From: Trametes villosa
Lineage: Eukaryota > Basidiomycota > Agaricomycetes > Polyporales > Polyporaceae
Direction of reading: 5' to 3'
DNA length: 64,000 nt
NCBI GenBank assembly: GCA_002964805.2
Contig: PUDQ02000036.1
Coordinates: forward strand, 1 to 64,000
Shown here: in pieces, positions 34,871 to 46,945 of the stretch
Position numbering within the stretch: the stretch's first letter is position 1
Layout of the letters: each line of letters begins with the position of its first letter
Made by a program: the position numbers and the translations under genes
Notes under the pieces: generated by a model
What the model saw: the letters and a program-made list of their open reading frames with translations, nothing else
Database searches by the model: none
What the model was told of the DNA's origin: nothing

Positions 34871-36547
34871 TTCACGTACTCTGTCACGATTGTGGGGGCT
34901 GCTTGGACAGCAGGGGACTGGTGGACTCGAACTGGCGGACTTGGACTGGCAGACTCGGACTGGGGACTCGGACTGGGGACTCGGAGACGGACTCGCGCGC
35001 TGACATTTCACAGGAGAACTTGTGCATTCAATTGCACCTCGCAATACGTACTCTCCCCGTTTCCACCCTCGCGCCCGCCTCAGCAGGTATCCCGCGCCGC
35101 CCCTTTCACCCGGCCCTGCATTGCTGACTAACCGCCCCGTGCGCCCACGCCCGACTCGTCTCCGCCCTGTTCTGTGTCCTGTGCGCTCTCGTACTATACC
35201 TGCACCACCAAAAATGCGTGCACGGCCTGGATTGGGGATTGCGCTCGCCGCCCGGCACTCCGAGCCCGCCGTCTCCAGCACTGCACGTCGGGCGCCCCGA
35301 CGAGCGCCGTCCCTCACCACGTCCCGTGTGTCCTGCCACGACTGGCCCGTCTCCACACCACCTCCCCGCGCCGCCGACAAACCGCCTCCGCGCGCTCGCG
35401 ACCACCTCATCTGCACTCCGCCGTGTGCTCTGCAGCCCCGCCGCATGGACAGGACACGGCGCGACTGACCCTGCGCACAGACGGCGAACCCGCCTGCGCC
35501 CCTGAACCCCGCGCGCAAGCTGCCGCCGCCCGATACACTAGAATAGGTAAGCCTGCTCCGCAACGTGTGCCCGTTGTGTCTTCTATCGCCTCCAACCGCC
35601 CGCCCTCCTCGCGCACAGCTCTCGCCGTCGTGACAGCTCGCCGCCACGGACACCGACTCGGAGCTCGACCAACGAGCCCGACTCGTGATGTCTGCCGGCC
35701 GCGCATTGATAAGCGGCTCACCAACGGCCGCCACGCGCCACCATCGACCCGGGCGAGCACGTCTCGGCGTCGAGCATGAAGGCTCACCTGTAGACACACT
35801 CCAATCCGCTCCCGCCGCCGCCATACCCGTGTCCGCCTCGTTGAGTGCTGCATGACAGAATGCAGCCGCCGTGCTACATCCCGACGCGCACGCCGCCACG
35901 GGTGCGGGCGCTCTGTAAGTCAACCGCTCCCCTGCAGCAAACGGCGAACTCACGCTCTCACGTTCGCCCCTCAGCCGTTTGCTATGGCCTGCTCTGTACT
36001 TCGTGGGTCGTCCAAGGCGTCGAGCACAGAAGGAGGAAAGCAGACACGACCCGTAACTGGTGCAGCACGATGAGCGGAGGAGGTGAAGGATGGAGGAGGA
36101 GGACAAGAGGGTGAGTCGACCGGGAGAGCACGAAGCGGCGTGTGCGCAGAGCCTGGGCCGAGTGCGCCAGCGTTTGCGGAGGCGGTACGCCTTCGCGAAT
36201 GTTGCGCGCGCTCCGCGTCCTCGCAGACGTGTTTCAACGTCCCGCGCGTACGGCGCTGTCCCGCTGCGACCGCATCCCCGGGTGAATGCTCGGAGGCTCG
36301 CGCCGAGTATTCTGCGCCTCCCGGAGCGGTGTCTACGCTTAATCGCGTACGTAGCAGGAGCAGTCCCCGCAATATACAGTTTTCCGCCGTCCCAGCGTCG
36401 AAATCGCACTTCGCGGGCCTTGCGGGTACCCAATTGAACACGGCGTGCAGCGGGTGCAATGAGGGGCTCGCCGGCGCAGATGTGCATTGACAAGGAACTG
36501 CCAAGCGAGTCGCGCGGCAACTCGGCGACGAGTCACGCCGAAAATAC

Positions 36548-36558
36548 CTCCCGGAACG
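36548..36558. repeat. Left target-site duplication of the MULE element
   Basis: CTCCCGGAACG, repeated at 46946-46956. The empty site occurs once in each other unit (14988-14998, 25318-25328 and 57397-57407). The duplication may be 9 bp (CCCGGAACG) plus two chance matches. Confidence 0.9.
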
Positions 36559-36570
36559 ACGCTTCACAAT

Positions 36571-36677
36571 CTCACTTAGCTTCGCACTTGAAGCTCACTT
36601 ATCTCACGTAAGCTCGCTTAAGCGCGCATGCGCTCACTTGGTCGGTGGCGGCACTTCTGGTCGCTTGACCCTCACTT
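36571..36677 (-). promoter_or_regulatory. Left subterminal motif array (CTCACTT)
   Basis: Exact CTCACTT at 36571, 36594, 36633 and 36671, with near copies between. The orientation is opposite to that at the right end. Likely transposase binding sites (inference). Confidence 0.6.
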
Positions 36678-37390
36678 CCATGGCACTTAACTTTGGCGTT
36701 TGCAGCCCAACGTTTTGCCTCTTAGTACCCTTGTGTGCGAGACCCTGTGTGTGCCGTGCCTTCCCAGGGAGATCGGGACTGTGTCCGCAGTAAAGACTTA
36801 TCGGCAACATGTGAGTAGTGTCAAGTGCTGACACCTAACTTCTACTCGCTTTCACTCACTGACAGCCCGCTTCAGGACGCGATCCCATATTGCACACGAT
36901 CCACAGATGTACATTTATACGACTGAGCAATGCATTCTAGTCACAAAACACACAAAGCACGCTCGATATCGAGTGTGATCAATGTTACCATACTTGGCAG
37001 CCCGAGTCGAGCCCAGCATCTCCCTCGAGTCCTCACTCAGTGACCGGCCTGGGCGGTGGCGAGTATGCCTCGGCAATCCTCAACGAAATCACGGCCTGCT
37101 CATTCTAACCGCGTATCTTATATATTGATCAGCATCCCACAGAAATTCCGCGGGCTACTGCCTTGCAGTGGACGGATGTGGTCGCTACCGCTGGGGTCTG
37201 CTCTGGGTAGGTAAGCCCTTCTACGATAAACAGCTGCGTGTTGTATATCCGAGTTCCGACGCGTCCAATAGGCAGTACCTCGATCGCGAGACCAGCCCGG
37301 ATTGCAATCCATGTCGGACGCGCCGCCGGCGACGCGAATTCCCTAATTCGTTCATCCGCCGTCGGCACCGCAAACGGCTCTCCTCTTCGT
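36678..37390 (+). other. Leader region of the transposase gene
   Basis: Has a TATA-like tatcttatatattg at about 37,114. A frame open from 37,129 to 37,386 would splice in phase (donor gtgagt at 37,389) to the exon at 37,461, so an additional 5' exon is possible, but it contains no ATG. The true start is therefore not settled. Confidence 0.4.
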
Positions 37391-37449
37391 GAGTTTTTAT
37401 GTGTCGCTTGGTTCGGTCTACTCATGCTAATGTTCTTGTGCTGCACGCT

Positions 37450-40400
37450 ATGCTCAACAGATTCCTCGGCTGGTTTGGCTTACAACGTGCTACTGGCACC
37501 TCGTCTGCGGATTCTCGCAACCGGCGTGACTCTCAAGTCGGGGCCCACGCGCAACCACCAGCCTCCTTCGGTTCCTACCCTCCGCAGGGCGCACTACACC
37601 TTCCGCCAGGCGTAGCTTCAAGCTATCCTCCCAACCAATCGCCGTACCCTCATGTCTACCCGCCCCGAGGCACCTCCGAGTCAAACCATGCCGGCTTCAT
37701 CCCTCCACATGTCTCAACATTCCCCCCGACATGGCTACCCCCTCCGCTAACTCATGGTTCCGCGATGTGGCCGTCGATGTACGGCTATCCTGCCCCCAGC
37801 TTCGCGTACCCGACAGTCTCGAGCGACACATCTCCAAGACCATCGGAGGCGGCGACTCAAAACCACCTAGCTCACGCTTCTGCCAACCAGCGCGCACCCA
37901 ATCCGAGTGCTCTGGACCATGCACATCTCAGCCGCAGCCTCCCGCCGTCCATGCACCCCTTCAACATGTCGAGTGTGATGCCACCGGCGTTCCGCGCGTC
38001 CGAGCGGAATCCGGCCGCCGCCGCCGCCGCCGCCCCTCTGTCCGCCGAAGCAAAAGGTGCGCTCGCTCGTAGCAGTGCCCGCTTGCTTGATCAGCACATC
38101 TAATCACACTCAACAGCCTTGGACGAGCACCAGTGGCCGCAAGGAGAAGTCGTGCGAGAACGGCTACTCGGTGGAAATGATGAAGAAGACTCGGTGGGAT
38201 GGAAACACACACTCTGGGCATGGCGATCGAACGGCACAACACCGTACATGGGTCAGAAGGTCGAGCGTCGGCGCTGCCTGGGCGTCATGCTCTGTACCCA
38301 CTGCCAGCGCCCCGTACGCCCGAAGACGGACCACAATGCACGAGCAAAACAACTCATCCTTGGCTGTCCAAGCCCGGCGTGCCCTCGTCATACTCTGGAG
38401 CTCACCAGCTGCGACGCCCATACGTACCACTATCGGGACGAACGCGACGGCGAACGATACGATGTTTGGAAGCACTTCGGGCAGCACCTCCATCCTCGTC
38501 CGCCACGAGATGGCCACCTCTCGAAGGCAGAGGAACTCGCTTTAGATGCCCAGGTCAAGCGCAGGCCGGACGCGAACGCGCACCAGCTACGTACTGGAGA
38601 TCTCGCGCCAGACTCAGTGCCCCTCGCCGCCATCGCTCCTGCTCTCGCGGACCCCGGACGAGCACGTTACCAGGTGAACAAGGGACGGGAACGCTTGGGG
38701 TTACGCTCTGCGGCCTCGTCGAAGGGCGGCGGACCTATGCTACATACACTCGCCCACCTCAACAAGGAACTGGGCACCCGGTTCCTAGTAGACTCCGGCT
38801 TTGTTGACAGGGCCTACTTCTCCATGCAAACCCCGTGGATGGAGCGAGTCATCGGCGAGAGTGGAGCATGCTGGCTCGATGATTACGCCAACGACAGCTC
38901 GAAGCAAGCCGGCCGGAATAGTTGGGTTACTGACACCGACCATTCCTACTTCCGGGACGGCTTGCTCATTACTACGTGCGCGTTCTACTGGGTGCTCGCA
39001 GCCTGGGTTCCGGTCCTGTATACCTGGATTGACGGTCAAGCAGCGGAAGACCACCGGCCGCACTTCAAGCGCTTGAACTCCGTCATTGTGTCTAGTGTAG
39101 GCTCTCGATTCGAGCCGAAGCTCCTCTCAGCAGTAAGAACGCATAAGCTTTCTTTCTTACGATGAACCGCGTCGACTGACCGATATATGCGCAGGTAATG
39201 GACTTCTCCGCGGCGCAGCGAGTGGCGCATGCAGAGGAGTACGCGGAGACGATGATCTCCCTGTTTAAGGACTGGGACAAGCTCAGTCCAAATGCTCAGG
39301 CTGAACAGCGTCGCACGTATGTCGAGGACGCGTCAGCATTCCTCCAGGGATGCGAGATTCACTTCTGGCGATCTGCGAAGCGACTCGAGAAGAACGGCAC
39401 GCTCATCCCCGCTGAGGACTGCGACATCTTTGAAGGCCTTCTGCACGACATGCTCTTGCCAGGATCCACGCCCGCCGAGTTTGATGAGACCGTCCGAGCT
39501 CTTCGTCAGACATTCCCCCGCATCGCAAACTGGATCAACTGGTGGCTTCAGCCTTTGGTCTCGCGCATGATCTTCCCAGCCATGAAGACTATGAGCGAGG
39601 CCGACGCACGTCAACTTCCCCGCACATCCAATGCAGTAGAGACACAGCACTCTCTCCTTCATCATGCGTCTGGAAAGGGCCACGATCTCTTACCAGGAGT
39701 GCGCGCTCTCTTTCTGCACGTGCAGGAGATGGAACGTCACGCTCAAGCGGTTGAAGGTACGTTCTAAATTGTGATTATGTACTTCTTCTGGGCTAGGATA
39801 ACATCTGTGCTTGTAGATGGACACGTCTCATGGCCATCGGGTCCGGCTGACCGCCCACCTCGCAAGCCCCGCTCAAGCTTTCATCCAAATGACGGCCGAG
39901 CACCAGACACTCTCGACGCACTCCGAGTCAAATTGCTCGGCGCAACACTGGCACCTCCTGCCGAAGGACACCAGACAGTGTCACCAGGACTGGTATGTCG
40001 CTTTCATATACCCTCTCTGACCCCGTCTCTAACTGCCCTATAGCAAAAACCACAGGTTTCTGTGGCCCACGACCCCATTCACGACCATATCAGTGCCACA
40101 CCCGCTGGGCCGGCGAAGCGGGAGGCAGTCTCGTTGCCCGTGAATGTCGACACGTTCTTCACCTCCGATGGGACATTCCCTGCCAGTGTCCCGCGCCCGG
40201 GCTTCCAGCTTCAATCATACAAGCTGGCGCGCAACTCCTGCTACACTGACCACCCGGTCGAGGCCTGGTTCCGTGCCTATGTCCTCTGGCCTCCTGCTGT
40301 CCGCAAGGACGTCCTTCGCTGCATCATCCCTTTCGAGACGGTTCTCTCCTCAGTCTTCTTCCACCTGGAGGCTCGCCTGAAGTGGGTGCTCACTGGTACG

Positions 40401-43400
40401 GCAGAGCTCGAGGGACGGCGGTCTCTAAGTCTCTGTCAGAGCGTCATCAAGCACGCTGTTTTCCGGACATGGCATTTGGTCGATCATGAAGATGCCTTCG
40501 GGTGCGCATACACATGGATACAGAAGTCTATCGACGTAAGTTGTACTAGTATAACAGCTAGATTGCTACTGACAACCTTGTCCTTTAGAGCGCAGCGAAC
40601 GAGCAGACTCGCAAGCTCTTCATGATCCATCATCATGCTCAATGGACCTGTGTCAACGGTCACTCTCTCGAAGATACTATCGCCATTCCGGCCGTGTATT
40701 CCTTACGGGAGAAGGACATCAAGATCGCACGTCGGCACGCTATCCTATCCTCCTCGAAGCGTGCAAGTATCAGTGACTATTTTCGCTCGTTTGTCCCCTG
40801 TCGCCCCATGGGAAACCGCCATCACGGGGGCGATCCGATACACGACCTGCCAGGGTGTCCGTGCCTTGCGGATGGCTGCACATTGGACCGCACTGTGACA
40901 GGGATCAAGACGTCGTGGCCACGCCTCCTCCACATCATACCTGAGACCATGGCGGACACACTCGAGGCTTTCAATGCCAGGCACCCCCCTCCTATCATCT
41001 TCGAGCGCACACTCCACATCTCCGAGGGCGAAGATAGCGTGGTCTACACTCTCGTAGGACGTGTCTTGTTCCGCCCTGGTCATTTCACTGCCGAGTTTAT
41101 CGTCGGTGATCGAACCCTGGCCTACGACTGCGCTGCGAACAACGGTTCTCTGCGGGACATTGGCAGCTGGACTATCTGCGTCGAACCGCGGTACAACATC
41201 GTCAACTACCTCTACACCCGCAAGGATGAAGGCACCGCTGTAAGTTGCTTCAAGCTACTCTCTCACCGTCGGTCGAGCGGACCCTAGTGACCTGTTTATT
41301 TGTATAGATATCTGAACACTCAATCAACGCTCTTAGGGATGACTTTGAGTGGCTTCAGTCTGAGGTGGCTGCAAAGACTCGGTGTGGCGACGATGGCGGA
41401 GAATGGGAAGACTCGCATGCCATCTGTGTCGGGTCTCCTGAGCCTGACATGCCCGAAGACGGAGCGAAAGAACACTCAAGAACGGCCGGGCCCAAGACGG
41501 ACGTCCAACCTGAGTCCATTGCCGCCAAGCATATCGTCTCGACAGGCTCGGGCTTGAGCCACCTCCCCGACTTCCCTGTTACTGCCGGTTCTCTGAATCC
41601 TAAGGCTTACTCATCCTCTGCAACGACTACCTCCTCTCCCGTTCAGCGCACACTCGGAAGTTCCATCGCGCTCCCGGATATCGTGGACTGTGCCGGCGCA
41701 TGCGGAGACACTGTCGACGAAGGATCTATGGTGTGCTGCGACATGTGTCAGCGATGGTCACACAGCCTCTGCGTTCAGGTTCTCCTTCCGGCACCATTCC
41801 ACCTTCCAGAAGACCATGCTACCGCTTCCCTTCGCCCCGGCGATGAGTGGACATGGCTATGCCCCTCTTGCAGCGGGGGAAGCACTTCAACCGAAGCCGA
41901 CGTCCAAAAGATTCTGGCTGCCCAGCGTTCTCTTCTGTGAGTATGTTTGTATCCGTGTCGTTTTTGCTACTGATGTCCACCATTGTCTATAGTTGTGGGC
42001 AATATTTGCTGTTCAAGATCACGCCTCGGGGTAAACTCTATCCTGCTCGCCTTACCCGCTTCAACAATCCCGGCCAGGGTACCTGCGAGTTTGAGTGGTA
42101 CGAGGGTAATATCTACCCCGCCAATATCCGAGAACGACCGTCGACATTCGTGAAGTCTATCAGGGAGTGTATTCAGACCTACGTCTGGCAGAGAGGTGTG
42201 TACCGCCGAGTCGCTGCTTCTAAGTCGGTGAGACACACACCAGGATTTGCTCGAGTATTTTACAGTAGCTAACCGGATCCTGCAGATAGGGAAGATCCAG
42301 TGGCCACACCGTCTATGCTACGACGCCGACGAGCTCTATGGATACACCAACCCTGTGATCTCGGATGCTCTTGCCGACGCACTGCCTTCTATCTTCGAGA
42401 TCGTCTCTGGAAGCCGTCCTCATCCTGTCGTGGATAGGTACCGGAACGACACCAAGCACAGGAACATAGAGTCGCAGCCTCGGAAGACCATGGAGAGCAA
42501 GGCCATGGACTTCGCTACCTCCTGCGCCATAGGTGTCCTTCCCGCAGACTCCTCAATAGTCTTCACCTACATGGACCAGCTCCACCACGCTCTCCGGCGC
42601 GCCGAGCTACTCTTGCTAGACATCCCACTACCAGCACTAGCCTTTGGGATCGGAGCCTTGCTCTTCGAAGTTGTTATCGTACGCACCTACCTCGAGCGTC
42701 CCCCCTCCGATGACCTCACTATCTATAGCCTGCTCATGGCTCAGAAGGACGCCGACAAAGAGAACTACGATGAACCCACTGAACCCACCACTCCAGCCAT
42801 CATCAGGTCGCTCAGTCTCCCCGAGCAGGTGATAGCAGCATTCGAGGGAGTCATCGACAACAAGAGCCCAGAACACAAACTCACGGAGATCTGGTGGTCT
42901 CGAAATATGCAAACATCCCCAGGCGAGCTCAAGTTCGACGGGCCTATAGCTCGGGTCTTAGGACGAGACGGCGTACCATACGAGTGGCCGACTTCACAAG
43001 ATCCAGGACTTACAGGAGGAAAGTTACCCCAACGTAACCCTGCCGGCGCACCTCCAAGACCACGCCCTATCAAACGCCCTAGAGCCCCAGAAAAGGTGCG
43101 CTCCAGATAGCCTCGCACCGAGCACTCAGATATATTGACACTTATCATTGCAGCAGGACCTCGATCACGACAGCAATATCGGCGACCACAAGGCCCCCCT
43201 CAGCCACTCCGGTCCTTCAGCAGTACCCTCGACAAGCTCTGTTAGCGTACCTCAGGCCCGACGCAGCAAGCGCTTGAGAAAGCTGCCAGACGACAAGGGA
43301 GAAGCTAGCATAGAAGGCAGTACGGGCATTACGGGCGAGGCCGGCGCTGACGAGAAAGACCCTGGTGTAAGACCGGCAGGTGGGAAGAGGAAGAGGGCTT

Positions 43401-43402
43401 GA
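37450..43402 (+). CDS. GCM zinc finger-MULE transposase-USP-PHD fusion, about 1,808 aa, ten exons
   Basis: Exons: 37450-38056, 38117-39132, 39195-39756, 39817-39992, 40044-40535, 40589-41239, 41308-41936, 41993-42227, 42286-43095 and 43154-43402. All nine introns (50-67 bp) are GT-AG and phase-consistent, giving one frame to the stop. Residues 1-200: Pro/Ser-rich low complexity with an Ala run. About 262-328: GCM/WRKY-type zinc finger (Cys262, 265, 286, 291, 301, His326, 328). About 470-700: MULE DDE core, with Asp475 (VTDTDHSYF), Asp544 (VMDFSAAQ), the Cys594/His597 pair (GCEIHF) and Glu690 (SNAVETQH). About 840-1140: ubiquitin-specific-protease-like domain with the Cys box RNSCYTD (Cys853) and His box PGHFTAEF (His1116). 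1296-1356: PHD finger, C4HC3 complete. About 1379-1456: small basic beta-rich segment. Tail: basic (RRSKRLRKL, GGKRKRA), likely nuclear. The start is uncertain (ATG 37450, or 37399 in the same frame, or an upstream exon). All catalytic residues I can locate are present, so it may be active. Confidence 0.82.
38012..38036 (+). repeat. GCC trinucleotide run
   Basis: Encodes an alanine run in the low-complexity N-terminus of the fusion protein, just before intron 1. Confidence 0.8.
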
Positions 43403-43519
43403 ATGTGTTTAGAAAGGAGAAGTAGCGCAGCCAGACAAGATGTGCGAGCGGGCGAAGAGGAGGCCTAGCCAGTAACTTCTGTCAGTTTAGCATCATTCTC
43501 GGAATGCCCAAGTGCAGTG

Positions 43520-43690
43520 AGGCAAAATCAAGCTAGCATAAGTGAATCCAGGCGAGGTCAAGTGATCACAAGTGAGCTCAAGGGAGTTGAAGTGAGCGTA
43601 AGTGAGTCGATGTGAGCCTAAGTACACTGAAGTGAGCGCAAGTGGACTGAAGTGAGCACAAGTGACAAGCGCAAGTGAGCGCTCGCGGTG
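43520..43690 (+). repeat. Internal AAGTGAG motif cluster
   Basis: Six exact AAGTGAG and several variants (aagtgaatc, aagtgatca, aagtggact, aagtgacaa) spaced 10-25 bp apart, in the same orientation as the right-end array. Immediately 3' of the transposase gene. Confidence 0.75.
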
Positions 43691-44459
43691 AAGTGAATGC
43701 CTGTGACCGCGTCTGTCACCGCTCTTTGTTAGAAACTGGTACACTGACGCTGTCACGCTGAATTATCGAGCGCGGCACGGTCACTGACACAGTCTAAAAA
43801 CATGGTGACGGTAGTTATTCAGCGCAATAGCTTCCTAAGAAATTGTTTGTGAGCCGATACTTGCTCTAATTATTCCATTGACTTGACCTCGGCACACGGT
43901 AACACGTCTCACCAGTAGCGCCCGAAGTGTCACATCACCCTCTGAAGCTGCTGAGCGCTGAAGCCCACCGCCGTCACACATCTGCACTTCGACCACATTG
44001 AAGGCTCCGCTTCTCATACCCCCTCCTTGCTTATGCTTACCTCACCAAACTTAACGCCATCCTCGCTGTGGACAACCTTCCCAAGGGCCGCACAACATTA
44101 CCCCACCCATTTCGCGCTTGGCCTGCCAGTGCGCTCAGCGCGTTCCGGCACACGCTCGACTACTCGAAAGACTGAAGCCCCGTTGTTCATCAACGCAGGC
44201 GCAGGTAAGCTTACCAGGCACCTGGATGTGCCCGCGTGTACCTCTGCTGACTGCCACTGGGTGCAACTTCGGGCAACAGCGCATACACCGCTGGTCGACG
44301 ATCACCGCCCAGGGCAGTATCAGGACTCGGAGGTGCTCCAGGTGCGTACACCTCAGCGTTGCGACTACGCAGAAGCACGTCAAGCGTATTCGCAGATGGT
44401 GGACTACACCGCAGAGTGCCCTCTGCGGGCGACGTGCCCTCTGCCACGATGTGCCCCTT
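43691..44459. other. Unassigned stretch 3' of the transposase gene
   Basis: Frames around 44,027-44,461 have a donor-like gtaagc at about 44,208 but no recognisable product. I see no supported gene. Confidence 0.4.
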
Positions 44460-46560
44460 GACACCGCGACCTGCTCTCCTCCGCCGCAACATGTTCCCCT
44501 CTGCCGCGACACGCTCTCTCCCGCCACGACATGCTCTCCCTCGCCGCGGACACGTGCCCCTCTGCAGCGACACGCCGGTCCCGACATACACCCCCCTGCC
44601 ACGATATGCGCCCCTCCGCCACGATACACGCCTCTGCTACGACGCGCGCCCCTCCGTTGTGGCACGCTTTCCCCGCTGCGATACGATCTCCCCTACCACA
44701 ATGCGCGCTCCGCCGTGGCACACTCTCCCCCGCCGCGACGCATTTTCCTCTGCCATGACACGCTGCCTTCTGCCGTGACTGATGCCCCGGGCCTTTTCTC
44801 AGGTGACATCCGCCCCGCGATACATACTCTGCGCAATCTGCGCCCACCCACCCACGCCCCTCAGGCTCCGCCGTAGCGGCAACATGTCCTGCTCTGCCGC
44901 GATACACCCCGATACGCTATCCTCCGCCGTGATATGCTCCCCTGCTGTGATACGCCGTCTAGCTCCTCTGTTGCGAGATGCGAGACCAGGCCGCTACGCC
45001 CCGCTCTGCCGTCAGCCCGCAACACTCCCTCCATGTCCAGTTCCAGCCGCTACAGTCTCAGCATTGCCGTCCTATGTGGTCGCTCGAGCAGTAGAACACA
45101 AATGTGTGCGTCACTCGGACAATACGCGCCGCGCCACTTTGTCTCGCGCGAGCTACCTTTCGACCTGTGGCAGGTGAGCGCAGTGTGAGTCACAAGGGGA
45201 GGGCAGCGCCATCCTCGGACACCTGAGGGCTGCACGTGTACTCCTACAACTTGATATACTACCTAGCGAACAAATGTACTCATCTGTAGCTAGTACCTCC
45301 GAGTCGTACCGCCGCCCCACTGCCCAGGGATATCCACCTGCCGCCCCAACACGCAGATGTCCGCTGGAATACGCACCCCGAGGGCATGCCCCTCTCCACA
45401 GTAATACAACCCATCTCCGCCCCGACACGTAACCCCACGCCCCTCCGCACCTATTTCCACCCGAACGCAAACGCCTACCGTAACATACCTCCCTCCGCCC
45501 CGACACCCACCCAGCCGCCGCGACGCACCTATCTCCGTCGCGACGTGCGCGTTTCCGCCGCAACGCGCACCTGGTCACGCCGACGTGCACTCCCCCGCCC
45601 TGATATCCTGCCGTCCGCCCCGATGCAGTACCCGGTCGCGCCGACGCAGCACCCGGTTGCGCCGACGTGCACTCCTCTGCCCCAATACACCGCCCTCCAC
45701 CCAAACACGCTGCCTTGCGCGCCGACGCAGCACCTGGTCGCGCCGACGCGCCGCGCAGGCTGCCTCTGCCCCGATGCACCTCCTACCGCCCTGACGCGCC
45801 GCCCTCCGCCCCAACGTGCTCGTTTCCGACGTGATACGACACGCTCGCTTCCGACGCGATACGCACCTGGTCGCGCCGACACGCCGCGCCTGCCTCCACC
45901 GCAATGCACCTCCCACCGCCGCGACGCGCTCATTTCCGACGCGATACGCACCGCCCCGCCCCGACGCACTCGTTTTCGACGCGATACGCACTCCGCTCTG
46001 ACGCGCTCCCAATACGCTGTCTTCTGCGCTGACGCGGCACCTGGTCGCGCCGACGCGCCGTGCCTGCCTCTGCCGCGACACGCCGCCCTCAGGCCCGACA
46101 CGCAGATGTCCGCCGCAATACGCATCTGGCCATGCCCCCAGGCTCCACACCAGTGCGACCCTCCCCGCATATATACGTCCTCTTTCGCCCCGACACGTAA
46201 CCCTAGGCCCCTCCGCACCTATCTCCACCCGGATGTGAACCGCCGCCGTGACATGCCTTCCCCCGCCCCGACACGCACCCAGCCGCCCCAACGCGCCTGC
46301 CTCCGCCCCGACGCGCGCGTTTCCGACGCGATACTCACCCGGTCGCGCCGACACGCACTCCTCCGCCCCGATACGCCGCCCTCCGCCCCGATATGCTGTC
46401 CTCCGCCCCGATGCAGCACCCGGTCGCGCCGACACGCACTTCTCCTCCCCGATACGCTGCCCTCCATCCCGACACGCGCATTTCTGCCGCAGTACGCACC
46501 CGGTCGGCCCGACGCGCATCCCTCCTCCCCGATAGATATGCACTGCCTCCGCGCCCCGGT
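44460..46560 (+). repeat. C-rich minisatellite inside the MULE element
   Basis: About 2.1 kb of imperfect repeats of 15-24 bp with cores such as 'ctccgccccgacacgc', 'ctgccgcgacacgctc' and 'cacctggtcgcgccgacgcg', with a strong C bias on the plus strand. A 442-codon frame on this strand and several on the minus strand are products of the repeat. Between about 44,890 and 45,300 the repeat is interrupted by ordinary sequence. Confidence 0.85.
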
Positions 46561-46844
46561 ATGCACCCTCCGCCCATGGTACATAGTAGTGAATTGCTGT
46601 AAATACCCCCCACTGCAACTACTTTACGGTAGCGCTCGTATCTTGTCGACGGCCTCGATGGTGTTTTCACGATCTTTCTCCCCACCCCCACTATACCAAT
46701 ACTTTTACAGGTGAAGCCGACTTTTCACTACGCAGAGTCGTAAAGCCCCCGACCCTTGGCGCGCACAGTGGATGCCGACTGGCCAGGAGCGGAAGGACGA
46801 GGATGACGAGACCCTAAGGATGTATGACCGTACCCCAAGACTCA

Positions 46845-46911
46845 AGTGAGTCGCAAGTGAGCCGCAAGTGAGTGCCTTCTGATATGACGGGGCCAAGCGC
46901 GCCAAGTGAGT
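46845..46911 (+). promoter_or_regulatory. Right subterminal motif array (AAGTGAG)
   Basis: Exact AAGTGAG at 46845, 46856, 46867 and 46905, plus aacgtgagc nearby. Inverted relative to the left-end array. Confidence 0.6.
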
Positions 46912-46945
46912 AAACGTGAGCGCTTGAAGTAACTTTATATCTCCT

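Larger units (their letters stand above)
36559..46945 (+). mobile_element. 10.39 kb Mutator-like transposon, apparently complete
   Basis: Borders are fixed by the flanking CTCCCGGAACG repeats and by three empty sites in sibling units. Contents: a left subterminal motif array (36,571-36,677), a 0.7 kb leader, the large transposase fusion gene, a second motif cluster (43,520-43,690), an unassigned 0.7 kb stretch, a C-rich minisatellite (44.46-46.56 kb) and a right motif array (46,845-46,911). Terminal inverted repeats are poor; the subterminal motifs are inverted instead. The element is younger than the unit duplications because it is in one unit only. Confidence 0.88.

Noticed and set aside
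34544..36520. 658-codon minus-strand frame in unit 3
   Set aside because: It runs antisense through the importin exons and intron-like modules, and the equivalent frames in other units are interrupted at different places.
37168..37392. Separate small gene upstream of the transposase
   Set aside because: No ATG in the frame; it splices in phase into the next exon, so at most it is an extra 5' exon of the fusion gene.
42604..42690. Transmembrane helix in the fusion protein (hydrophobic stretch LPALAFGIGALLFEVVIV)
   Set aside because: Isolated, flanked by charged helical text in an otherwise soluble nuclear-type protein; more likely a buried helix.
45386..46714. 442-codon frame of Pro/Arg/Thr repeats
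   Set aside because: Product of the C-rich minisatellite; no non-repeat domain, and similar frames exist on the other strand.
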